From assembly GCF_013393945.1 (NCBI RefSeq), contig NZ_CP040297.1:3442001-3506000 (forward strand): DNA of 64,000 bases, given 5' to 3'. The notes beneath the pieces were generated by a model, which saw only the letters and a list, made by a program, of their open reading frames with translations, searched no databases and was not told the origin of the DNA. Below, piece by piece: positions 37,554-46,394 of the stretch. Made by a program: the position numbers and the translations under genes. Source of the stretch: Nostoc sp. TCL26-01 (GTDB lineage: Bacteria; Cyanobacteriota; Cyanobacteriia; Cyanobacteriales; Nostocaceae). Within the stretch, counting starts at the first letter, position 1; each line of letters opens with the position of its first letter.

Positions 37554-37952
37554 GTTAAAATCACCTGTTTGCTAAGGTTCAGATATTGTTGTTAGCGTCA
37601 ACTCAATCTGAAAGTTAATAACTCTATGATAGTCAATCTCTAAAATATCGGTATAGTCGCTTGATTAAACTACTTGTTAAATTTAAATAACTCCATAAAT
37701 TACTAGTCAGAATATATATTTTTGATTAATATTTAAAAATCAACATAATTGGCTGATGCTGTTAAAATCAGGCTTTTACTATGAATATCGAAGTTTTAAA
37801 ATCTCTTTATTTTAAGATTTTGTTCAGTAATGAACATTTTTTTAATGTGGTATATACATAAAATAAAAGTATAAAAATACTGTTATTTAGATAACAAAAC
37901 ATTGATCATCTGAGGTATTTTTCTCATAGGTTTGGAAAATTAATGATAAACT
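37554..37952. other. AT-rich intergenic region
   Basis: These 399 bp hold no gene I can support and no clear repeat. The stretch is very AT-rich and should contain the promoter of the GGDEF regulator gene on the reverse strand near 37554-37650. Confidence 0.5.
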
Positions 37953-38282
37953 TTAACCTCTAGATGAATAAATCATGATCAATACCCCTAACAGCACGAT
38001 CAATGAGCCTAATTGATCAAATTTGTCAGGAGCTAATCCATCGATCTTCCAACCCCACAGCAGCGAGAGAATAATAAAAATACCACCATAAGCTGCATAA
38101 GTGCGACCAAAGTTACTTGGCTGTTGTGTGGCGACAAACCCATAAACAGTTAGCAGTAATGAACCAACTAACCCTAGCCAGATGCTTTTACCTTCTCGCA
38201 ACCATAACCAAATTAGATAGCCTCCGCCAATTTCACACAAACCCGCTAAACAGAAGTAACCCAAAGACTTGATGATGGACAT
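37953..38282 (-). CDS. YnfA/UPF0060 family small membrane protein
   Basis: From ATG 38282 the product is 109 residues with four hydrophobic helices: [56 protein letters not shown] and [15 protein letters not shown]. The CEIGGGYL and RTYAAYGG motifs are diagnostic for UPF0060. The family resembles small multidrug resistance exporters in size and topology, but function is unproven. Longer in-frame starts upstream add 80 residues with no family resemblance. Confidence 0.9.
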   Translation of the reverse strand: MSIIKSLGYFCLAGLCEIGGGYLIWLWLREGKSIWLGLVGSLLLTVYGFVATQQPSNFGRTYAAYGGIFIILSLLWGWKIDGLAPDKFDQLGSLIVLLGVLIMIYSSRG

Positions 38283-38570
38283 TTTAATTTTTAAAAAATA
38301 CGTATGATGAGCATTATCTACTATATGTATCTTAAAATCTGTACAACTTAAATATTCATGCATATATTGTATTACAATACTGAGGGATAATCTAACCCCA
38401 CAAACCAAAAACTCTGGATGACAAACCACCAGAGATAAGGTGTCAAAATAACAGGAAACAGGGAAATCCCTATCAATAAATTTAGGCTTCCGCCGTGAGT
38501 ATTCACAGCAAAGTCTGAACATTGAAAAACTTAAGCTCGTTTACTTTCCATTCTTAGGAATTGTTTTCCT

Positions 38571-39680
38571 ATGCTCCAAAGACTATATGTAAACAACTTT
38601 AGATGCCTAGAAAACTTTGAATTGACAATAAAGGGGATGTCATCTGCTCTGTTAATTGGGAAAAACGGTGCAGGTAAATCAACTATTGCCATTGTATTAG
38701 AGGTACTTCAGTCTGTTGGTAGAGGGATTAATAGAGTTGGACAACTTGTTCAATCAAAAGATTTCGTTTGTGGTAGGTCTAATGTGCCGATCCGCTTAGA
38801 AATAGAAGTATTATTGAACAATAACTTATACAAATATATTCTTGCCTTTGAGTTACCAGAAAAATTTAAAGAGCTACGAGTTTTTGAAGAGCAACTCCTA
38901 GTTTCGGGAGATCCAATCTACTCTAGAAGAGAAGCTCAAGTCACTCTTCACAACAGTCCACAAAACCGTGAAGCTCAATTTCTTGTGGATTGGCATCTTG
39001 TTGCTTTACCAGTCATACAGGAGCAATCAGAAACTGATCCACTACGGATTTTTAAAACTTGGCTGGCTCGGATGATCATTTTAGCCCCAATTCCCAGCTT
39101 AATGACTGGAGAATCCAATGGGGAAACATTGGAACCAAAACGAGATGGTTCAAACTTCGGAGAATGGATTTCTGGGTTACTTAGTCGTTATCCTGCTGCT
39201 TACACACAGGTTGACAAATATCTTCGAGAAGTTATGCCTGACATTCAGGATTTTCTGAATGAACAAATCGGCAAAGACGCTAAAAGCATGATTGTTCGGT
39301 TTGAAGCAAATAATGCAAATCTGAGTATTGATTTTAAAGATTTATCTGATGGCGAAAAATGCTTTTTTCTCTGCGCTGTCGTATTAGCTGCTAACAAATT
39401 CTATGGGCCACTTTTTTGCTTCTGGGATGAGCCAGATAACTATCTTTCCCTATCGGAAATTGGTCATTTTGTTACATCACTCCGACGCTCATTTAGGCAT
39501 AGTGGTCAAATTTTAGTAACCTCTCATAATCCTGAAGCAATCCGAAAATTTTCAGATGAAAATACCTTAGTTCTTCATCGAGCAAACCATTTAGAACCAA
39601 CTTTAGTTAGACTGCTCAGTGATATATCTGTTCCAGGTGATCTTGTAGATACCTTAATTCGTGACGATATAGAAATATGA
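38571..39680 (+). CDS. AAA/ABC-type ATPase, OLD-like
   Basis: The 369-residue product has an SMC/RecF-like ATPase start, LQRLYVNNFRCLENFEL, a Walker A G30KNGAGKS37, an ABC-type signature DLSDGEKCF (257-264), a Walker B with LFCFWDEPDN (281-290) and the switch histidine in TSHNPE (317-322). It is the AAA_15/AAA_21 type seen in OLD-like and other defence ATPases. The C-terminal nuclease domain of full OLD proteins is absent. The next gene overlaps its stop by 4 bp and may supply it. Function is inferred from family and pairing. Confidence 0.85.
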   Translation: MLQRLYVNNFRCLENFELTIKGMSSALLIGKNGAGKSTIAIVLEVLQSVGRGINRVGQLVQSKDFVCGRSNVPIRLEIEVLLNNNLYKYILAFELPEKFKELRVFEEQLLVSGDPIYSRREAQVTLHNSPQNREAQFLVDWHLVALPVIQEQSETDPLRIFKTWLARMIILAPIPSLMTGESNGETLEPKRDGSNFGEWISGLLSRYPAAYTQVDKYLREVMPDIQDFLNEQIGKDAKSMIVRFEANNANLSIDFKDLSDGEKCFFLCAVVLAANKFYGPLFCFWDEPDNYLSLSEIGHFVTSLRRSFRHSGQILVTSHNPEAIRKFSDENTLVLHRANHLEPTLVRLLSDISVPGDLVDTLIRDDIEI

Positions 39681-40168
39681 GCGTGAATAGGTATCAACCC
39701 TGCGTTTTTGTATTGCCAGAAGACGATGCTAATCGCCAGATTGCCAATGGATTTATCCTTAATTTAAACCTTAACGGCCGTGCTATTCAAGTTCTGCCAC
39801 CTGCTCGTGGTTGGGTAAAAGTTGTAGAGAAATTTACGGAAGATCATATTCCTGAAATGCGACTATATACAAAAAGGATGATGGTTTTGCTGATTGATTT
39901 TGATGATCAGCAGGGTCAGCGATTGAGTTATGTACAGAGTAAGATTCCCACAGATTTAATTGATAGAGTGTTCGTGATTGGAGTGCTATCTGAACCAGAA
40001 CGTTTAAAGGGAGATATTAACAAGAGTTTTGAAAATATTGGAGAATCTTTAGCAAAAGATTGCGCCGATAATACAAATGAATTATGGGGACATAATCTTC
40101 TCAAACACAACAAAACAGAATTAGAGCGTATGGTTGTCTGTGTCAAACCATTTCTGTTTAATTTGTGA
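39677..40168 (+). CDS. Possible Toprim-like nuclease partner of the ATPase
   Basis: The 163-residue product is encoded with an ATGA overlap to the ATPase gene, so the pair is translated together. It has a Toprim-like layout: FVLPEDDANRQIANGF supplies an acidic residue after the first strand (E15), and MMVLLIDFDDQQGQRL (68-83) gives a DxD motif after a hydrophobic strand. RVFVIGVLSEPERLKG follows, and a helical tail ends in a Lys/Glu-rich segment. Full OLD proteins have ATPase and Toprim in one chain; here they could be split. The Toprim reading is by motif only and no family name is certain. Confidence 0.55.
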   Translation: MSVNRYQPCVFVLPEDDANRQIANGFILNLNLNGRAIQVLPPARGWVKVVEKFTEDHIPEMRLYTKRMMVLLIDFDDQQGQRLSYVQSKIPTDLIDRVFVIGVLSEPERLKGDINKSFENIGESLAKDCADNTNELWGHNLLKHNKTELERMVVCVKPFLFNL

Positions 40169-40183
40169 TAATTTTGGGGAATT

Positions 40184-40552
40184 TTAAAGTTCAGATTTAT
40201 CTCTAGTCAATTCAATGCTAATTTTCCCGCCAAAATCGGGAATGGGTGCGGCTGGTTTGGTGACAATGACTTTGACTTGTGTGACTTGAGTGCTTTGTTG
40301 GATAATGGCATCAGCGATCGCACCCGCTAAACGTTCAATCAAAGCAAACTTAGCCGTCTTCACCAAGTCTTGTATCAAGTTAATAACACTGCGATAATCA
40401 AGAGTATCAGCGATCGCATCAGTCTTGGCAGCTGTAGACAGATCCAACCATAAGGTTACATCCACCTCAAACCATTGTCCTAGTATCTGCTCCTCTGGTA
40501 AAAAACCAGTATAGCCATAGCAGCGAATTCCTGTTAAATGAATGCAGTCCAT
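40184..40552 (-). CDS. folB: Dihydroneopterin aldolase
   Basis: The 122-residue product is a FolB: MDCIHLTGIRCYGYTGFLPEEQILGQWFEVDVTLWLDLSTAAKTDAIADTLDYRSV is the family pattern, with the conserved Tyr and Glu residues, and the C-terminus VKVIVTKPAAPIPDFGGKISIE. It converts dihydroneopterin to hydroxymethyl-dihydropterin in folate biosynthesis. It starts 1 bp before the stop of the acyltransferase gene upstream on the same strand, so the two are probably co-transcribed. Confidence 0.93.
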   Translation of the reverse strand: MDCIHLTGIRCYGYTGFLPEEQILGQWFEVDVTLWLDLSTAAKTDAIADTLDYRSVINLIQDLVKTAKFALIERLAGAIADAIIQQSTQVTQVKVIVTKPAAPIPDFGGKISIELTRDKSEL

Positions 40553-40553
40553 C

Positions 40554-41576
40554 TTATTTTTGCAGCAACAATTGAGTAATTCGGCTTTGCATTTTATCTC
40601 GAAATTGTTGTGCTTGCCGATAAATGGCAGCGCGTTCTTGACTGAGATTTATCTCATTTTCCACAGGCCCAATAAAATAATGCAAGCGCGTTCTCATTGC
40701 CCAAACTCCCATTGAGGGAAATAGTATGAGTAGAAAGATTAAAGGTGAGATGGGTAAAAAGGGTAACTGAAAAAACCTTTGTAATTTTTGCAGGTTAATT
40801 GTCCACGGATGTAAAGACTCACTACCAAGGCAAACAACCGGCAGAATCGGGATATGATAGCGATCGCTCAACTGCAAAAAGCTGAGATCAAATTTTTGCA
40901 ACTGATAACGTTTTTGCCATCCCTTGAGAGGGCCTCGTAAACCTTCCGGTGCATACAACAGGATTTTACCCTGAGCTACGGCTGCTTCAAAATCGCTTAA
41001 TTCTGCCCTCACAGCACCTAAAACCTGCGACCATTTAGGTGGTAACCACCAAACCATCCAAGGATGTTCAAATAATGATACACCTGCTAGGGGTTGCACC
41101 ACCCAATCTCGTGCTTCACCCAATAAATAGCCCAAACTAATAAAGTCCCAAGGAAAACACATCCCCGCATGATTCATCACTATCATCACAGGGGTTGTGG
41201 ATGGTAAATTTTCAACTTGTTGTAATTCCCCACGAAAATAATATTTGACAATGGGTGCTAAAATTTCTTCCCTAAATGCTTGTTGATAGTTGGGGTTAAA
41301 TTCCTCAACTTCGGTTCTCGGCGCACGACAACCTAGACGCAACCATCGGCAAAAAAATGCTAGATAAAACCCCCCAGGAATTAAAAATAGGAAGTATTCT
41401 AGCCAGTGCCAACCGTCGGGATCTTTATGGTAATGTTGCCAGTGGCGGTTAAATAAAATCAGCCAGCCGGGCGGATACCACAAACAAAACCAATCAAACC
41501 AACTAAATTTATATGCTTGGCTTAGTGGTTTTTCTCCTTGGGGATGTATCAAGTTTTCAGAATATTGAGGAATCAC
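40554..41576 (-). CDS. 1-acyl-glycerol-3-phosphate acyltransferase-like (PlsC) protein
   Basis: The 340-residue product has the acyltransferase motif IVMNHAGMCFPWD (NHx4D-like) and a glycerophosphate-binding-type segment ILLYAPEGLRGPLKGWQKRY (EG motif). It also has a hydrophobic stretch near the N-terminus (FCLWYPPGWLILF, FLFLIPGGFYLAFFC) and another near the C-terminus. It should acylate a lysophospholipid or related acceptor at the membrane. It is somewhat longer than a minimal PlsC and its substrate is not certain. It is the first gene of a pair with folB. Confidence 0.8.
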   Translation of the reverse strand: MIPQYSENLIHPQGEKPLSQAYKFSWFDWFCLWYPPGWLILFNRHWQHYHKDPDGWHWLEYFLFLIPGGFYLAFFCRWLRLGCRAPRTEVEEFNPNYQQAFREEILAPIVKYYFRGELQQVENLPSTTPVMIVMNHAGMCFPWDFISLGYLLGEARDWVVQPLAGVSLFEHPWMVWWLPPKWSQVLGAVRAELSDFEAAVAQGKILLYAPEGLRGPLKGWQKRYQLQKFDLSFLQLSDRYHIPILPVVCLGSESLHPWTINLQKLQRFFQLPFLPISPLIFLLILFPSMGVWAMRTRLHYFIGPVENEINLSQERAAIYRQAQQFRDKMQSRITQLLLQK

Positions 41577-41768
41577 AACTACTAAATAAATAGTATGAGT
41601 TATATCAATCAGGCATCATAGCTTGATTAATTTATCATTGGTATCTGACTGAAGACGTAAAAATTACTACATTATGATGATTTTTCTCTGTCCTCAGCCT
41701 AATGCCCTACTCCCAGGTAAAATGATGATGTCAGTATTAAAGTAAAAACACCCAAGTAGCCAATTTGT

Positions 41769-42290
41769 ATGCTCACAACGGCTGAATTTTTCAAATATAC
41801 TCAATGGTCTGGTATTGCAACTTTAGTGTTTGCTGCTTTGGCAATACTAGCATTTCTGTTCAAATGGGGCATTCGCTTTCGGCTAGTGGGTACAACTGGC
41901 TTTATGTTGGTGCTGACTGGTGGTTTATTTGCCCTATCAATAGTTCCTTTGAGTCGCACTGTCATTCCGGGGGCTGTGAAGTATACTCTAGTTTACGATG
42001 ATGGTGCTAACCAAGCCGTCATTGCCACATCACCGCAAATTTCCCCAACACAAGTGGAAGCAACGCTACGCCAAGCGGCTAGTAATCTCTATTCTTTCGG
42101 GCGTTCGGGGAGAGGGGGAGACGATAAGTTAACTGTTCGGGCGCGGACTTTGATACATCCACAACCAGGGCTATCCATACCAGTTTACCTGGGAGAGGTG
42201 AGGCGATCGCTAGCCAATCGTCAAGATAACCAGTTAGTCGTGGAAATCTATCCCGAAAAGTTTGCTCAATTGCCAAAATCTTCAGCTTAA
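41769..42290 (+). CDS. ycf51: Ycf51-family protein (DUF2518)
   Basis: The 173-residue product matches cyanobacterial and plastid Ycf51. It has two N-terminal membrane segments (WSGIATLVFAALAILAFLFKWG and TTGFMLVLTGGLFALSIVPL), then YTLVYDDGANQAVIATSP, and a soluble C-terminal part (LTVRARTLIHPQPGLSIPVYLGEVRRSL). Function is unknown; it is present in nearly all oxygenic phototrophs. Its last ~164 bp are duplicated 971 bp downstream (43115-43278), beyond the DUF2283 module. Confidence 0.9.
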   Translation: MLTTAEFFKYTQWSGIATLVFAALAILAFLFKWGIRFRLVGTTGFMLVLTGGLFALSIVPLSRTVIPGAVKYTLVYDDGANQAVIATSPQISPTQVEATLRQAASNLYSFGRSGRGGDDKLTVRARTLIHPQPGLSIPVYLGEVRRSLANRQDNQLVVEIYPEKFAQLPKSSA

Positions 42291-42538
42291 TAAATATTTT
42301 CTCAATAGACTTATCCGTCATTAATATCAAAACCTAATTCTCGGATAAGTCTGAAGCACAATCCACTTGTTGCTAACAGTTTAATTTTTTGATTGATAAT
42401 TTAACTATGCTTCTAAATTAGCTACATCAAATAAAGCTGATCCCTATTTTCTTCATTCTTTTTGAGATAGTATTTCAGATACACTCAATGATTAATCTAT
42501 CTATCTCAACGCAGTATCCATTTAACCGACTAACTGAA

Positions 42539-42733
42539 TCAACTAACTGAATATTCAACTGAACAAGGATTGTCTACACGTTTAGAGGCATCTATTATTT
42601 CTAGTCCTATAATATTTCCATCTCCGTCATAGTCTAAAATTATTCCTGGTTTTTCTTCATCACTTTCTTCAATTTGCACATTACTAAAAATAATTCTTAA
42701 AACATCAACTTCTGGGTCATAAGTAATCTTCAT
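42539..42733 (-). CDS. DUF2283 family small protein
   Basis: The 64-residue product is a DUF2283 protein: MKITYDPEVDVLRIIF at the start, then PGIILDYDGDGNIIGLEIIDASKRV. This family is the usual downstream partner of DUF4258 genes and the pair is thought to be a toxin-antitoxin-like module. Its ATG overlaps the stop of the DUF4258 frame (ATGA at 42733-42730). The DUF2283 frame is intact although its partner is broken. A tandem of a short gene and a duplicated host segment suggests it arrived by transfer. Confidence 0.85.
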   Translation of the reverse strand: MKITYDPEVDVLRIIFSNVQIEESDEEKPGIILDYDGDGNIIGLEIIDASKRVDNPCSVEYSVS

Positions 42734-42991
42734 AATTCGCTCCAGTATTTTTCAATTTTGCTAGTTCTATAAACAGTTATGACAACTTTAGGTTCAACAT
42801 CATCTGCGACAATAACACGCAGTCAGAATATTTTACCGTTACCAAAGTCAACTTTTGATTGATATACTTTCTGGGATTCTCTTTCGAGTAAAACTTGTTG
42901 AGGATTATCCAAAACAGATTCAACGAGAGAAAGAGGAATCTTTCTTCTTGCTATTTCAGTTTGTGCGTGACGAGAAATTTTGTATTCCATT
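42730..42991 (-). pseudogene. DUF4258-family gene with a frameshift and a stop
   Basis: From ATG 42991 the frame reads MEYKISRHAQ and then reaches TGA after one base too many in an A-run (CACAAAACTGAAAT). Removing one A restores TEIARRKIPLSLVESVLDNPQQVL, typical of DUF4258. A second lesion, an in-frame TGA after GKIF at about 42825-42823, interrupts the end, after which LRVIVADDVEPKVVITVYRTSKIEKYWSEL continues to the normal stop. Two independent lesions make this a pseudogene rather than a reading error. In intact pairs this protein is the probable toxin. Confidence 0.82.
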
Positions 42992-43114
42992 TAAAAACCA
43001 TCGCTTATGTTCAGTAAGTTTACGGTTTTGTCAGAATTTGTCACGATGGCTTTTCGTGAATGATTTATTACGGTCAAGCTATAAAAAGCAAGATACAATC
43101 ATAGAATTTTAGTA

Positions 43115-43278
43115 CGGACTCTCATACATCCACAACCAGGGCTTTCCATACCAGTTTACCTGGGAGAGGTGAGGCGATCGCTAGCCAATCGTCAAGATAA
43201 CCAGTTAGCCGTGGAAATCTATCCCGAAAAGTTTGCCCAATTGCCAAAATCTTCAGCTTAATAGATATTTTCTCAATA
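43115..43278 (+). repeat. Duplicated 3' end of ycf51
   Basis: These 164 bp repeat 42144-42307, the end of ycf51 plus 17 bp after its stop, with about six mismatches and no gap (offset exactly 971 bp). The copy retains the frame for LIHPQPGLSIPVYLGEVRRSL... and the stop, but has no upstream part, so it is a non-functional fragment. The DUF2283/DUF4258 module lies between the two copies. Confidence 0.93.
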
Positions 43279-43288
43279 AACAGAAATT

Positions 43289-43351
43289 TAGGGTGCGTCA
43301 GTATGAATAATTTCTCGATCTAGCGAGGTTTTCGCGCACTGACGCACCCTA
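43289..43351. repeat. 63-bp element with 14-bp terminal inverted repeats
   Basis: TAGGGTGCGTCAGT at 43289-43302 is exactly repeated in inverted form at 43338-43351 (ACTGACGCACCCTA). The 35-bp interior is AT-rich. It could be a small MITE or a terminator hairpin. It lies just after the duplicated ycf51 fragment. The remainder of 43352-43713 holds no gene I can support. Confidence 0.65.
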
Positions 43352-43713
43352 CCCACAAGTTAATTTGGGATAATTTATTTCTTGGTGGTTGCAGTCATAT
43401 AGCAGGAAACAGGAAACAGAGAACAGGCTTGAAAGTCTATTAGTGTATGAGTTTTGTGGTCAATTCTGTATCTCATTCAAGTGAATACCGCTATAGCGAT
43501 CGCAATCCTGATTCAATACAGTCATTCTACGCTAAGACTATCGCCTTGAGTCTGAGAGAATCAAACAAACGATGAATACTGATTTTTCCCGTAGTCATCT
43601 CTGAAAATCAAGAAAACGTGATTTTTTGTATTTAGATATACAATATTTATTAATTTTAGATTAAGATATCATGTACATTAATTTAATTACGGTGTCATTC
43701 ATTAGCTTAGTTG

Positions 43714-43890
43714 ATGGATGAGACTGTCTCATATTTAAGTTTACTGAGCATTCTGACAGTGGTATTGTTAATAAACTATACGGTTATTCAAAACTTTGAT
43801 AGTTCGGAATATATGGAGAAAGAGCAATACCAGCAAATTATCCCCACACTCAATACTAGACGTGGTGTGTATGATTGGTCAGGTTCGTAA
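43714..43890 (+). CDS. Putative 58-residue single-span membrane protein
   Basis: The frame MDETVSYLSLLSILTVVLLINY has one clear hydrophobic helix followed by a polar tail (TVIQNFDSSEYMEKEQYQQIIPTLNTRRGVYDWSGS). It precedes the iron-ADH gene by about 90 bp on the same strand. Small one-helix proteins are common in cyanobacterial thylakoids, but there is no obvious ribosome site and no known family match, so this is a candidate only. Confidence 0.4.
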   Translation: MDETVSYLSLLSILTVVLLINYTVIQNFDSSEYMEKEQYQQIIPTLNTRRGVYDWSGS

Positions 43891-43983
43891 GCGATCCCTG
43901 CGTCGGGCTATGCCTATACAATTTACAATTACTTTAAGTTTAATTTTATTAAGAAACATCAAGGGTTTGGCACACTAGAGTAT

Positions 43984-45174
43984 ATGTCTAATCAACTATC
44001 TAATCAAACCTTGTCTACTCAAACTCCTAACTCATTACTTACTCTCGCTGTTGCCCCAGCTAAAGTTATCCGTGGTTCTGATATCTTACAGGCGGCAGTA
44101 GGAGAAATTGCCAAATTGGGCGATCGTCCTTTGATTGTGGCAGGTAATAGTACCATGACCATTAGTCAAGAAATTCTTCAGCCAATTTTAGCTAACCAAA
44201 ATTTGCATTTTGCTCAGGCTGCCTATGGTGCAGATTGTGCTGAGACTGGTTTAAAATCTCTGAGGAAGTTAGCTAAGGAACATAAAGCTGATGTGATTAT
44301 TGGCTTGGGTGGTGGTAAAGCCTTGGATACAGCTAAATTAGTTGCTCATCAGTCGCAGTTACCTGTAGTGACAATTCCCACCTCGGCGGCTACTTGTGCA
44401 GCATGGACTGCTTTATCGAATGTGTATTCTGAGGCAGGTGCTTTTCTCTATGATGTGGCTTTGTCTCGCTGTCCCGATTTACTCATCCTTGACTACAATT
44501 TAATTCAAACTGCACCACCACATACATTAGTAGCAGGAATTGGGGATGCGATCGCTAAATGGTACGAAGCCTCAGTTAGTAGCGGACATTTGCCGCAGAC
44601 TTTAATTATTGCCGCAGTCCAACAAGCCAGGATATTACGCGATATTTTATTCCAAAAGTCAACTGCCGCCATACAGCAACCAGGCAGTGAAGTTTGGCAA
44701 GAAGTTGTGGATGCTACTGTCTTACTAGCTGGAGTAATTGGTGGCTTGGGTGGCGCACAATGTCGGACTGTGGCAGCCCATGCAGTCCACAATGGTTTAA
44801 CTCATATCGCTGGACACAATAGCATCCACGGCGAAAAAGTCGCCTACGGGATTTTAGTGCAACTGCGTTTAGAAGAAATGGTACAGGGAAATCAACTTGC
44901 ACTCACAGCCCGGCAACAATTATTAAAGTTTTACGCAGAGATTGGACTGCCACAAAAATTAGGAGATTTGGGGTTGGGTAATATTACCCTGGGCGAGTTA
45001 CAAACAGCCGCCGAAATCGCTTTAGCACCTCAATCTGACATTCATCGACTACCATTCAAAGTTGCATTAGAACAATTGATGGCGGCGATGGTTTCTACTA
45101 CTGCACCAACAGATAGTAGAGACTTGGTTAATCGTGTCTCCACCAGGGGAATAAGTGACGAGGTTGAGGAATGA
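43984..45174 (+). CDS. Iron-containing alcohol dehydrogenase (glycerol dehydrogenase-like)
   Basis: The 396-residue product is a type III (iron-dependent) dehydrogenase. It has the NAD motif DVIIGLGGGKALDTAKL, the ITTPTSAA-like segment VVTIPTSAATCAAW, and metal-ligand motifs AGIGDAIAKWYEAS and the later HAVHNGLTHI...GEKVAYG. The pattern is nearest to glycerol dehydrogenase, but the substrate is not proven. Its stop overlaps the aminotransferase ATG (ATGA at 45171-45174), implying translational coupling. Confidence 0.85.
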   Translation: MSNQLSNQTLSTQTPNSLLTLAVAPAKVIRGSDILQAAVGEIAKLGDRPLIVAGNSTMTISQEILQPILANQNLHFAQAAYGADCAETGLKSLRKLAKEHKADVIIGLGGGKALDTAKLVAHQSQLPVVTIPTSAATCAAWTALSNVYSEAGAFLYDVALSRCPDLLILDYNLIQTAPPHTLVAGIGDAIAKWYEASVSSGHLPQTLIIAAVQQARILRDILFQKSTAAIQQPGSEVWQEVVDATVLLAGVIGGLGGAQCRTVAAHAVHNGLTHIAGHNSIHGEKVAYGILVQLRLEEMVQGNQLALTARQQLLKFYAEIGLPQKLGDLGLGNITLGELQTAAEIALAPQSDIHRLPFKVALEQLMAAMVSTTAPTDSRDLVNRVSTRGISDEVEE

Positions 45175-46391
45175 GTTTGGATTGGATTACCCCAGCAAGT
45201 AGAATACAGCAACTACCACCTTATGTATTTGCCCGTCTCGACGAATTAAAAGCTAAGGCCAGGGAGCAAGGAATTGATTTAATTGATTTAGGGATGGGAA
45301 ACCCTGATGGGGCAACACCACAACCAGTGGTGGAAGCAGCTATCAAAGCATTGCAAGATCCCGCCAATCACGGTTATCCCCCGTTTGAGGGTACAGCTAG
45401 CTTCCGTCGTGCCATTACCAATTGGTATAAGCGTCGCTATGGAGTGGTGCTAGATCCTGACAGTGAAGCTTTACCCCTATTGGGTTCTAAAGAAGGATTA
45501 TCCCATTTAGCGATCGCCTACATCAACCCCGGTGATGTGGTACTGGTTCCTTCTCCCGCCTACCCTGCCCATTTTCGTGGCCCTGTAATTGCTGGGGGGA
45601 AAGTCCACAGCTTGATTCTCAAACCAGAGAATGATTGGTTAATTGATTTAGCCGCCATTCCCGACGAGGTAGCTAGACAAGCCAAGATACTCTATTTCAA
45701 CTATCCCAGCAACCCCACCGCCGCCACCGCACCTAGAGAATTTTTTGAGGAAATCGTCGCCTTTGCCAGAAAGTACGAAATTCTTTTGGTGCATGACTTA
45801 TGTTATGCCGAGTTAGCTTTTGATGGTTATCAACCCACCAGCTTACTAGAAATTCCTGGGGCAAAAGATATTGGCGTGGAGTTCCACACCTTATCGAAAA
45901 CTTACAATATGGCTGGCTGGCGTGTCGGTTTCGTTGTGGGCAATAGCCATGTGATTCAAGGCTTACGGACACTGAAAACCAACTTAGATTACGGCATTTT
46001 TGCCGCTTTGCAAACAGCCGCCGAGACAGCCTTGCAACTACCCGATATTTATCTACATGAGGTACAGCAACGCTACCGCACCCGCCGTGATTTTCTGATT
46101 CAAGGTTTAGGACAGTTGGGTTGGGATATCCCCAAAACCAAAGCGACAATGTATTTGTGGATAAAATGTCCTCTGGGTACAGGTTCGACAGATTTTGCTC
46201 TGGATTTGTTGCAAAATACAGGCGTTGTTGTCACTCCTGGTAATGCCTTTGGTGTGGCAGGTGAAGGATATGTCAGAATCAGTTTAATCGCAGATTGCGA
46301 TCGCTTAGGTGAAGCTTTGCATCGGATGAAGCAAGCTGGTATCCGTTATCAACCCGAAACTGCTATTGTTGGTTCCGAATTAGGAGTCTAA
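45171..46391 (+). CDS. Pyridoxal-phosphate aminotransferase (aspartate/LL-DAP class)
   Basis: The 406-residue class I aminotransferase starts LPPYVFARLDELKAKAREQGIDLIDLGMGNPDG, with the PLP-lysine in HTLSKTYNMAGWRVGF, and the arginine carboxylate-binding motif GEGYVRISL near the end. It resembles cyanobacterial aspartate or alanine aminotransferases and LL-diaminopimelate aminotransferase relatives; the amino donor is uncertain. It overlaps the dehydrogenase gene by 4 bp and is followed after 3 bp by the DUF4058 gene. Confidence 0.88.
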   Translation: MSLDWITPASRIQQLPPYVFARLDELKAKAREQGIDLIDLGMGNPDGATPQPVVEAAIKALQDPANHGYPPFEGTASFRRAITNWYKRRYGVVLDPDSEALPLLGSKEGLSHLAIAYINPGDVVLVPSPAYPAHFRGPVIAGGKVHSLILKPENDWLIDLAAIPDEVARQAKILYFNYPSNPTAATAPREFFEEIVAFARKYEILLVHDLCYAELAFDGYQPTSLLEIPGAKDIGVEFHTLSKTYNMAGWRVGFVVGNSHVIQGLRTLKTNLDYGIFAALQTAAETALQLPDIYLHEVQQRYRTRRDFLIQGLGQLGWDIPKTKATMYLWIKCPLGTGSTDFALDLLQNTGVVVTPGNAFGVAGEGYVRISLIADCDRLGEALHRMKQAGIRYQPETAIVGSELGV

Positions 46392-46394
46392 ACC

